From NCBI RefSeq assembly GCF_000009985.1, contig NC_007626.1:1574745-1638744 (forward strand): 64,000 nucleotides of DNA, read 5' to 3'. Each line of letters starts with the position of its first letter. The stretch's first letter is position 1. The notes beneath the pieces are model-generated. The model was not told the DNA's origin, made no database searches, and saw only the letters and a program-made list of their open reading frames with translations. Made by a program: the position numbers and the translations under genes. Positions 17,575-26,100 of this stretch are shown here, piece by piece. This DNA is from Paramagnetospirillum magneticum AMB-1 (lineage in GTDB: Bacteria; Pseudomonadota; Alphaproteobacteria; Rhodospirillales; Magnetospirillaceae).

Positions 17575-17721
17575 ATGAGCGACCAATCCCCTCCCGCGAC
17601 GGAAGACGCCCCCGCCCGCAAGCCCTGGCACAAGCCGGAGATCACCACTCTGGCGGTGGAGGAAACCGCCACCAATGGCAGCACCGGCAACGATGGCAGC
17701 GGCGCCACCACGTTTTCCTGA
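17575..17721 (+). CDS. candidate lasso-peptide precursor (48 aa)
   Basis: ATG 17575 with GGAG eight bases upstream; stop TGA 17719-17721, 24 bp before the cyclase gene. The leader contains 'KPWHKPEITTLAVEET', which matches the W-x-K-P-E-L-x-V-L-x-V-x-x-T pattern of paeninodin-type leaders. Aligning on Trp18 puts the conserved leader Thr at residue 31 (position -2) and the core at Thr33: TNGSTGNDGSGATTFS. This core has Asp at position 8, suitable for an 8-residue macrolactam ring, and ends in Ser, the residue phosphorylated in paeninodin. A Thr at core position 1 is unusual. Starting at Gly35 would give Asp at ring position 6, which is too small a ring. Confidence 0.72.
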   Translation: MSDQSPPATEDAPARKPWHKPEITTLAVEETATNGSTGNDGSGATTFS

Positions 17722-17745
17722 TTTCCATCACGAGCCTGATGTTCC

Positions 17746-19620
17746 ATGGGTGATTTTGCCGGGATGTGGCGCCTTGACGGGCGGCCTGTCGACGAGGCGG
17801 ACCTCACCCGGATGGCCCAGGGATTGGACGGCCGCAATGTCGCGCCGGCCCGTATCTGGCGATCGGGGCCGGTCGCCCTGGTCCACCGTCGCCCGGCTCG
17901 GCCATTCACTCCGGGGGAGGCGCGGGAGCTTCAGCCGCTGACCGGGGCTTCCGGCGCGGTTCTGGTCGCCGACAGCCATCCCGGCGCCCTGCCGATCCTC
18001 ACCGCCCTGGAGCGCCGTGGGGTCGACGGTGTCCTGGAGGGGCTTTGTGGATCGTTCGCCTTCGCCGTGTGGCAGCCCTCCGAGCGCCGCCTGACATTGG
18101 CCCGTGACGGTGCGGGATTTCGTACCCTGTTCCTGCATCGCAGTGAACGGCTGATCGCCTTTTCCACCCGTCTGCGCGCCCTGCTGTCCCTGCCCGACAT
18201 TCCCCTGGATCTGGACGAGCATGCCCTGGCGGCCAGCCTGATCCTCGACCAGAGCCAGCCGGAACGCACCATTTACCGTGCCATTGATCGCGTCCCCATG
18301 GGCCATGTGGCAGTGCTGACCGCGCAAGGCACCCGGGTCAGCCGCTGGTGGTCGCTTCCGCGCCCCGGCACCCTGCGCCATCGCAACGATTCCGAGGTCG
18401 AGGAGCATGCGCGCCAAGTGCTCGACACCGTCATGGACGACGCGCTGCAGGCCGAGGGGCCGGTGACGTCCTGCCTGACCGGCGGGCTGGACAGTTCCAC
18501 CATCGTCACCACCGCCCTGCGTCGCCTTGGGCCGAGGCGGCTGCTGGCCGTCACCCGGGTCCCCGATGGGCCCACTCCCGGCGATACCGCCTGCAACTAT
18601 CATGATGAATCGCCCCGGGCGTCGGCCATGGCGGCGCTTCACCCTGGTATTGACTGGTATCCCATCTCCGGTGACGGTGGTGATTGGGGCGAGAGCGATG
18701 CCAGGAGATGGCACCTGGAAGGGGGGCAGCCGACCGGGGCTTCGGTCAATATCGCTTGGTTCTTTCCCGTCTACCGATTCATGGAGGGGCAGGGCAGCCG
18801 GGTCCTGCTGGGCGGCGAGCAGGGCAACGGCTATTTCAGCTATTCCGGGCTCAGCCTGTTGCCAGAGCTGTTCCTGGGGTTGCGGTGGGGGCGGCTGGCC
18901 GGGCATTTGCTGGCGCTGGCCCGCAACGAGGGGCGCAGCGCCGCCTACTTCTTCAAGCGGGAAGTGCTGCGGCCGTTCGAGCCCTTGTCCTGGCGGATGC
19001 GCCGGCTCGGGCGGGGGCCATCCCCCTGGAGCAGCCATTCAGCGCTCAACCCGGCCTTCACCCGCGAGATTCGCCTGGACCAAAGCCTGGATACCGGCCG
19101 TTACCGCCAGCGGGTGGACGGGGGGCACCACTCGACCTTCGAGGCTCGCCGCTGGCTGCTCTGCGATGAAACCGCCCGTGACGTGCGCGGCGTCCTGCGC
19201 GCCATGACCGGCATGGACCTGCGTATTCCCCTGGCCGATCGCCGGGTTCTGGAGTTTTTCGGTTCCCTGCCCCTGGACCAGTTCCTGAGAAATGGCGTCA
19301 CCCGGTCACTGGCCCGCCGCCTGTTGGCCGGGCAGGTGCCGGCCGAGACGGTGGGAAACCGTACCGCCGGCACCCAGAACGGCGACTGGTTCACCCGTCT
19401 CAGCGCCGCCCGCCCGGCAATGATCGCCGACCTGGCCCGCCTGCGCTCATCCCCCCTGGCCCGCCGCGTCATCGACCTGGATCGCATCCAGGGATTGCTG
19501 GACCACTGGCCGCGAGACGCGGCGGCAGCCGAGCCCAGGAGGCGGGAGTATTTCCACCTGCTGACGCGTGGCCTGGACATGGCCGGGTTTCTCGCATGGC
19601 GGGAAAGTGCCAATAATTGA
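17746..19620 (+). CDS. asparagine-synthetase-like lasso cyclase (C protein)
   Basis: 624 aa. The N-terminal half is a degenerate Ntn-glutaminase domain: it starts MGDFAG, so the catalytic Cys2 of true asparagine synthetase B is absent. The C-terminal half has the ATP-pyrophosphatase loop TGGLDSS (residues 245-251), followed by 'GGEQGNGYFSYSGLS'. In lasso clusters this enzyme adenylates the ring Asp/Glu side chain and closes the macrolactam. It is directly downstream of the precursor and upstream of a PqqD-like protein and a B2 protease, the standard order. Glutamine-independent amide synthesis fits the missing Cys2. Confidence 0.88.
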   Translation: MGDFAGMWRLDGRPVDEADLTRMAQGLDGRNVAPARIWRSGPVALVHRRPARPFTPGEARELQPLTGASGAVLVADSHPGALPILTALERRGVDGVLEGLCGSFAFAVWQPSERRLTLARDGAGFRTLFLHRSERLIAFSTRLRALLSLPDIPLDLDEHALAASLILDQSQPERTIYRAIDRVPMGHVAVLTAQGTRVSRWWSLPRPGTLRHRNDSEVEEHARQVLDTVMDDALQAEGPVTSCLTGGLDSSTIVTTALRRLGPRRLLAVTRVPDGPTPGDTACNYHDESPRASAMAALHPGIDWYPISGDGGDWGESDARRWHLEGGQPTGASVNIAWFFPVYRFMEGQGSRVLLGGEQGNGYFSYSGLSLLPELFLGLRWGRLAGHLLALARNEGRSAAYFFKREVLRPFEPLSWRMRRLGRGPSPWSSHSALNPAFTREIRLDQSLDTGRYRQRVDGGHHSTFEARRWLLCDETARDVRGVLRAMTGMDLRIPLADRRVLEFFGSLPLDQFLRNGVTRSLARRLLAGQVPAETVGNRTAGTQNGDWFTRLSAARPAMIADLARLRSSPLARRVIDLDRIQGLLDHWPRDAAAAEPRRREYFHLLTRGLDMAGFLAWRESANN

Positions 19621-19700
19621 CCGCTCTTTAGCCGTGGCTGGTTTTCGAAAGGGGTTCCTGCTATGGTCGCCGGAGCCTAGCCGCCAGGGAGAGCCGCGCC

Positions 19701-19982
19701 GTGACCATCCGTCCAGACATGACCATCGTGCGGTCGCCCACGTGTCTGGCCGCCGAGGTTGGTGACGAAGTGGTGGTGATGAGCGTCGAGCGCGGCCTCT
19801 ACTACGCCTTCGATGAGATCAGCAGCGATATCTGGGGCCGGATTGCCGAACCTCTCAGCGTGCAGAGCCTTTGCCAGGCCCTGTTGCTCGATTATGACGC
19901 CGCCCCCGAGGTCATCGAGGGGGACGTCCTGGCCGTCCTGACCCGCCTGCGCGAAGCCGGTCTCGTCGACGTCGTGGGGTAA
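19701..19982 (+). CDS. PqqD-like RiPP recognition element (lasso B1)
   Basis: 93 aa from GTG 19701, with AGGGAGAG upstream. Contains the PqqD/RRE fold signature: 'GDEVVVMSVERGLYYAFDEISSDIWGRI' (beta strands then the first helix), followed by two helices ending 'VLTRLREAGLVD'. RRE proteins bind the leader peptide and deliver it to the B2 protease and the cyclase. Here B1 and B2 are separate proteins, as usual in proteobacterial lasso clusters. Seven bases separate it from the B2 fusion gene. Confidence 0.9.
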   Translation: MTIRPDMTIVRSPTCLAAEVGDEVVVMSVERGLYYAFDEISSDIWGRIAEPLSVQSLCQALLLDYDAAPEVIEGDVLAVLTRLREAGLVDVVG

Positions 19983-19988
19983 CGGCCG

Positions 19989-21221
19989 ATGGCAGGAGGC
20001 TTGCCGATACCCGAAGCGGTCAAGTCCCGCCTGCGCAAGCTGCCTGGTTATGCCCTGGCGCGCTCGTGCTATGGGATCATCCGCTATCCCGAAGAGCGGG
20101 GAATCGCCCTGGCGCGCTATGGCGGGAAGCGCACCATTTTTCAGCCCTATGGCACGACATTTCCCGACCGCTATCCGAAGATATTCTCTTTCGTGCGCGA
20201 TCGGGTCGGCGACGGTGCCGACATCCGGATTCTGTCCTTTGGGTGTTCCACCGGCGAGGAGGTCTTTTCCCTGAAATCGTGGTTTCCCGCCGCGCGAATC
20301 AGGGGGCTGGACGTCAATTCCTACAATGTCAGGACCTGTCGCCGGCGGTGGCGCCGGGATGGCCGCGACCCTCGTCTGTCTTTTGACGTGGCGGATTCCA
20401 CCGCCAGAGAGGCTTCGGAAAGCTATGACGCCATCTTTGCCATGGCCATATTCCGCCATGGACGGCTGAGCGACGACTCCCGTCGCTGCGACCCTGAAAT
20501 CCGGTTCGCCGATTTCGAGCGCTCAGTTGCCGACCTCGCCCGATGCCTCAAGCCAGGAGGGGTCCTGGTCATCCGTTACGCCAATTTCCGCTTCAGCGAC
20601 ACTGCCGTCGCCGCGGACTTCGAGACGATGCAGACCTTTCCCGACGGACCGGTTTCGCCGTTCTATGGACGGGATAATTCCCGCCTGGCCGATGGCTCCG
20701 GGGATGACGGCGTGTTCCGGAAGAAATCCGGGGCCGGGGCCACGCGATCATCCGACCAGCCCAGGCCGGTCGACGGTCGGCGTTGGTCGTCGTTGCCGCT
20801 TCTGATGGAGGCCGGGCTGGCCTTGGCGGGGGCCCGATTGTTGACCGTTTTGCCGTTCAGGATCGCCGTCCGCTGGGCGGGTCTTCACCATCACGCCGTT
20901 TCGCCCCGGGATTTGGGGCTTGTCTCCCGCATGCCGTCCGTTCCCGAGGCGGCGGCCATCGGTCAGGCAATCCGGCGCATCGCCCGCCGAGCCCCTTTTC
21001 GCGCCGTCTGCCTTCAGCAGGCGCTGGCGGCGGCGATCATGCTGCGGCGGCGGCGGCTTCCGGTGGAGCTTCACTTCTCCGTGGGGCGGGACGGGGCGGG
21101 GCTCCGGGCCCACGCCCGCAGTCTCAGCAACCAGACCGTGGTGACCGGTGCCGAGAGTGGCTGCGACCATCAGCCGATCGCCATTTTCTCCGCGCCCGGA
21201 GCAAACCTTGACCGACGCTAG
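19989..21221 (+). CDS. SAM-dependent methyltransferase fused to lasso B2 leader protease
   Basis: 410 aa in one uninterrupted frame. Residues 1-240 form a class I methyltransferase: motif I SFGCSTGEEVFSL (about 83-95), acidic post-I 'IRGLDVN' and 'CLKPGGVLVIRY' (about 186-198). Residues 265-410 form a transglutaminase-like B2 domain: 'RIARRAPFRAVCLQQALAAAIMLRRR' (catalytic Cys about 341), 'LHFSVGRDGAGLRAHA' (His about 375). The usual AHAW is AHAR here. The B2 domain should cleave the leader; the methyltransferase might methylate the same peptide, for example at the C-terminus or a side chain. Stand-alone B2 proteins have about 140-150 residues, so this is a clear N-terminal addition. Confidence 0.87.
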   Translation: MAGGLPIPEAVKSRLRKLPGYALARSCYGIIRYPEERGIALARYGGKRTIFQPYGTTFPDRYPKIFSFVRDRVGDGADIRILSFGCSTGEEVFSLKSWFPAARIRGLDVNSYNVRTCRRRWRRDGRDPRLSFDVADSTAREASESYDAIFAMAIFRHGRLSDDSRRCDPEIRFADFERSVADLARCLKPGGVLVIRYANFRFSDTAVAADFETMQTFPDGPVSPFYGRDNSRLADGSGDDGVFRKKSGAGATRSSDQPRPVDGRRWSSLPLLMEAGLALAGARLLTVLPFRIAVRWAGLHHHAVSPRDLGLVSRMPSVPEAAAIGQAIRRIARRAPFRAVCLQQALAAAIMLRRRRLPVELHFSVGRDGAGLRAHARSLSNQTVVTGAESGCDHQPIAIFSAPGANLDRR

Positions 21222-23010
21222 ACGGCGAAGGGGCATGCTCTTGGGTGAAATCTCATCCGAGACGGCAGCCGCCCAGTTTGTCCGGCTGGTTCGCGACCTG
21301 ACCGCCTTCGCCGGCTCTCGCCTCGCTCTTGTCATGGCGGGAGCCTCGGTGATGGCCGCGGCTGAGGGAATCGGTCTGCTGCTGCTGGTTCCGCTTCTGG
21401 GCCTGCTGGGAATCACCGGATCGCCCGGCATGCTGGCCGAATGGCTGGGCCCGACCAGCATCGAACTCGCTCTGGCGCTCTATGTCGGCCTGATCGGCGG
21501 GGCCGCCATGGTGGTGGCCGGTTGCACCCTGGCGGCCAGCCGCCTGCGCATGGATTATGTCGATGACCTGCGATGCCGGCTGCATCGCGCATTGATGGGC
21601 ATGGAGTGGCAAGCCTTTTCCCGCCTGCGAGGGGCCGAGGTCACCCGGGTTCTGACCGACGAGGCCGTGCAGGCGGCGCATGGCGTCCAGTTTCTGCTGA
21701 ACCTGACCGGATGGCTGCTGGAGGTCGCGGTCCTGATGGCCGTGGCGGCCCGGCTGTCGCTGGTCATGACCGCAGGCGTTCTGGCGCTGGTGCTGGTGGG
21801 GGGGCTGCTGGCCCGGTCTCTCCATCGGCGGACCCACCTGCTCGGCAAGGAACAGGGCCGGACCGGCAAGGCCTGGCAGGCGGCGCTGGCTGACAATCTG
21901 GCGGGAATGCGCGTCATCCGCGCCTTCGGCATGGAAGGGACCCGGCATGCCGTCTTCGTCGGGGCCATGACCTCATTGCGGGCCACCCAGCGCAGATTCC
22001 TGGTGGCGGTCGCCACCGCCGCCGTCATGACCCGGGCGGGAGCGGCGATCGCCGTGGCGCTGGCCCTGGTGGTGGCGACCCGGGGGTTCGGCTTGCCGCT
22101 GGCCGATACCGCCGTGCTGCTGCTGGCCTATATCCGTCTTCTGTCGACGTTGTTGAAGATTCAGGAGGGCTGGCGGGTGGTTCTGCTCGCCTTACCGGCC
22201 CATGCCGGCGCCATGGCGCTGCTGGCCCATTGCCGGGCGGCGGCGGAGGACGGGGACGAACAGCCCCCTTGCCCCTTGGACCTGCGGGGTGAGATCCGGC
22301 TGGAGGGCGTCGGCTACCGTCATTCGGAGGACCGTCCTGCCGCCTTGCGCCATATCAGCGCGGTGATTCCTGCCCGGCGGATGACGGCGCTGATCGGGGA
22401 GTCTGGGGCCGGCAAGTCGACCCTGGCCGACATTCTGCTTGGCCTGACCGTGCCCTCTGAAGGCTGCCTTCGCGTGGATGGCACGATTCTCGACGGAGCG
22501 CTGCGCCGCCAGTGGCGGAGCCGGGTCGGCTATGTGCCCCAGGATGGCTTCCTGTTTCACGACACCATCCGCACCAACCTACTTGCAGCCGCTCCCCATG
22601 CGGATGAACCGGCGCTCTGGCGCGCGCTGGAGCAGGCGGCGGCGGCCGGGTTCGTCCGCCATTTGCCGCAGGGGCTCGACACGGTGGTGGGCGATCGCGG
22701 CGCCCGGCTGTCCGGAGGCGAGCGGCAAAGGCTGACCCTGGCCCGCGCCTTGCTGTCGAACCCGGCGCTGCTGATTCTCGACGAGGCGACCAGCGCCCTG
22801 GATGCCGGCAGCGAGCGGCTCATTCTTGATGCCTTGGACCATCTGCGCGGGGAGCTGACCGTGGTGGTGATCGCCCATCGTCCGTCGATGGTGGAGCGGG
22901 CCGATCACGTGCTGGTTCTTGAGCAAGGACAGCTCGTTGCCGCCGGGACCTGGACGGAGGTCGGGGGTGCGGTCGATGGTACGTCGCACCTGGGCACGGC
23001 CCCGGCATAG
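21208..23010 (+). CDS. ABC exporter, fused permease and ATPase (lasso D protein)
   Basis: About 600 aa. TTG 21208 with GGAG at 21198-21201 is my preferred start; it overlaps the B2 fusion stop by 14 bp, so the genes are coupled (ATG 21235 is an alternative). Six transmembrane segments occupy residues 20-330. The ATPase has Walker A 'GESGAGKST', signature 'LSGGERQR' and Walker B 'ALLILDEATSALD'. No N-terminal C39 peptidase, as expected for lasso exporters, where B2 does the cleavage. It should export, and give immunity to, the mature peptide. Confidence 0.88.
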   Translation: MTDARRRRGMLLGEISSETAAAQFVRLVRDLTAFAGSRLALVMAGASVMAAAEGIGLLLLVPLLGLLGITGSPGMLAEWLGPTSIELALALYVGLIGGAAMVVAGCTLAASRLRMDYVDDLRCRLHRALMGMEWQAFSRLRGAEVTRVLTDEAVQAAHGVQFLLNLTGWLLEVAVLMAVAARLSLVMTAGVLALVLVGGLLARSLHRRTHLLGKEQGRTGKAWQAALADNLAGMRVIRAFGMEGTRHAVFVGAMTSLRATQRRFLVAVATAAVMTRAGAAIAVALALVVATRGFGLPLADTAVLLLAYIRLLSTLLKIQEGWRVVLLALPAHAGAMALLAHCRAAAEDGDEQPPCPLDLRGEIRLEGVGYRHSEDRPAALRHISAVIPARRMTALIGESGAGKSTLADILLGLTVPSEGCLRVDGTILDGALRRQWRSRVGYVPQDGFLFHDTIRTNLLAAAPHADEPALWRALEQAAAAGFVRHLPQGLDTVVGDRGARLSGGERQRLTLARALLSNPALLILDEATSALDAGSERLILDALDHLRGELTVVVIAHRPSMVERADHVLVLEQGQLVAAGTWTEVGGAVDGTSHLGTAPA

Positions 23011-23141
23011 GCTTGCGGTATTTCTATTCCGCCGCTTCCCATACATAGGTAAGATCGTCCTTATACGGCTTCCGGGGTTTCCCCTGCCGTACGGCCGTGG
23101 GGGTGTTTTTCCCCGATCTGCGCTGCAAGAGTTTCGGTGGG

Positions 23142-26100
23142 GTGAGTATCTCTGTGACGGACCGCTTTCTTGCAACATTGAGACGGACCGAAGTGCTGTG
23201 CCGTGACGGCGACACCGTGCTGTGGCGGGCGCAGGCGGAAGATGCCGGCGCGGCTTTGGTGCGTGTTGCCGCCGACGAGGTGCCTTCGGTACGGGTGGCG
23301 GCGCGTCTTGCCCATGAATTCGGATTGAGGGGCTGTCTCGACTCCGATTGGGCCGTTCGACCCCAACTTCTTGCGGGGCAGGGCGGTAGGGCGGAACTGG
23401 TGCTGGAGGACCCGGGCGGGATCGTCCTGGACGCCCTTCTGCGCCATCATTCCAAGTCCCGGTCGGGCGAGAAGGGACTGGCCGTCGAGGGCTTTCTCGT
23501 TCTGGCTCTACGCATGGCCGAAGCCCTGGCGAAGCTGCATGCCGCCGGTCTGGTGCACAAGGGCATCAAACCGGGGGCCATGCTGGTGGCTCCGGACGGT
23601 GACTCCATCCGTTTCACCAGTTTCGGCTTCGCGTCCGTGCTGCCGCGCCACCAGATGCCGCCCGAACCCATCGAATCCATCGAGGGTGACCTGGCCTATA
23701 TGGCGCCGGAACAGACCGGACGCATGAACCGCTCGGTGGATTGCCGCAGCGACCTCTATTCCCTGGGCATCGTCTTTTTCGAGATGCTGGCCGGCAGGCT
23801 GCCTTTCGATTCAAACGATCCGGCCGAATTGGTGCATTTCCACGTGGCCCGGCGTCCTCCGCCGCTGTCGCGGTTTCGCGAGGATGTGCCGGTAGTCGTC
23901 CTGGAAATGGTCGCCAAGCTGCTGTCCAAGGCGGCGGAGGATCGTTATCAGACGGCCAAGGGACTAGCCGCCGATCTCCGGATCTGCCTGGAGGACTGGC
24001 GCGGGACCGGGGCTATCGCGCCGTTTCTGCTGGGCGCCAATGACCGTCCTGACCGTCTGGTCATTCCCGAGAAACTGTATGGCCGCGAGGCCGAATTGCG
24101 GCAATTGCTCGATGCCGCCGGGCGGGTCACGGGCGACGGCGCGCTGGAGGTGGTCTTCGTCGCCGGCTATTCGGGCATCGGCAAGTCGGTCCTGGTGGGG
24201 GAATTGCAAAAGGCGCTGGTCGGCTCGAACACCTTCTTCGCCACGGGCAAGTTCGACCAGTACAAGCGCCACATTCCCTATGCCACCTGGGCTCAGGCCT
24301 TTCAGGGCTGCGTTCGCCAGATCCTGGGACTGGACGACGCGCGCCTGGTCAAATGGCGCCTTGCCATTCTCGATGCGGTCGGCCAGAACGGGCGGCTGAT
24401 CACCGATCTGATTCCCGATCTGGCCCTGCTGATCGGCGAGCAGCCACTGGTGCCGGAACTGCCGCCCAACGAGGCGCAGCACCGTTTTTTCACCACTTTC
24501 CGCCGTTTCCTGGCCCGCTGGGCGACCGAGCGCCATCCCCTCGTCCTGTTTCTTGACGATCTGCAATGGATCGACCCCGGCAGCCTGAAGCTGTTGGAAT
24601 ATCTCGCAGGCCGGTCCGAGCTGGGCCACCTGCTGCTGGTCTGCGCCTACCGCGACAATGAGGTGGGGCCTGCGCATCCGCTGACCCTGGCCAAGGATGC
24701 CATCCGCGCCCGGACCAGGATTGAGGAGATCCCCCTGCGACCGCTGTCCACCGGCCATCTACGGCAACTTGTGGCAGAGACATTGTCGTGCCCGGCGGCC
24801 CGGGCGCAGCCCCTGGTGGAGATCATCGGCGGCAAGACCGGGGGCAATCCGTTTTTCACCATCCAGTTCATGCACGGTCTGTTCGAGGAACAACTGCTCA
24901 GCCCCGGCCCCGAGGGCTGGCAATGGGACATGGAGCGGATCGCCGCCAAGAATTTCACCGACAATGTGGTCGATCTGATGGTCGGCAAGATCCTGCGCCT
25001 GCCGGAAAAGACCCAGGAGGTGATGCGCCGGCTGGCCTGCCTGGGCAACATGGTCCCGGTTCGCAAGCTGGCCCTGGTCCATGACGGGGCCGCCGAGACC
25101 CTCGATGCCGATCTGGGCGACGCGTTGCGCGCCTCCTACCTGGTTCGCCGCAACGATACCATCCACTTTTCCCACGACCGCATCCAGGAGGCGGCCTATT
25201 CGCTGCTGCCCGCCGGGGATCGTCCGGCCGAGCATTTGCGCATCGCCCGCAAGCTGGCCGCCGGACTCGATCCCGCCGGGTTCGACGATGCCATTTTCGA
25301 GATCGTCGGCCATTTCACCCAGGGGGTCGAGCTGGTCTCGGATCCGGAGGAGCGGTACCGGCTCGGCCGCTGGTGCGCCCTGGCCGGAGAGAAGGCCAAG
25401 GCCTCGGCCGCCTATGTGACGGCGCAGACCTTCTTTGTCCAGGCCATGGATCTGCTGCCGCCCGATGCCTGGGACCACGATTACGACCGGACGCTGTGGC
25501 TGTATCTCGAGCGCGTCACCTGCGAATTGCTGCTGGGCAATTTCCAGCAGGTGGATGACCTCCTTCCGTTCGTCCTCGAACGGACCCGCGGCAACGCCGA
25601 CCGGGCCCGGGCCTACCGGTTGCTGATCCTGCGTAATCAGGTGGCGGGCCGGTATGGCGACGCCGTGGACATCGCCCTGAACGTCCTTGGCCTCTTTGGC
25701 CTGGACTGCCCGGCGTCGCCCGCCGAGGTGGACCAGGCCGTCGCCCAAGGGCGGCGTGAGGCAAGCGCCAACCTGCGCGGCCGCGAGATCGGCGCCCTGA
25801 TCGACGCTCCGGCCATGACCGATCCGGAGGCGCTGGCCATGATCGGCATTCTGGCCGATTGCCTGCCATGCTCGTTTCTGGCCCGGCCGGATCTCTACGG
25901 CTGGCTGGCCCTCAACGGGCTGAATATCACCCTGCGCCAGGGCAATACCGGTGATTCGTGCTCCATCTACATGGGTTACGCCATCGTCCTGGTCAGCGAG
26001 TTCGGCGAAATCGACGAATCCCTGCAATACGCCGACCTTGCCCTGAAGCTTCAGGAGACGCTGTCGCGCCCTGACCTGAAGGGCCGCATCCTGGTGCGCA

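Noticed and set aside
17575..17721. Lasso core starting at Gly35
   Set aside because: It would place the only Asp at position 6, below the usual 7-9 residue ring, although Thr33 then sits at -2. Kept only as an alternative.
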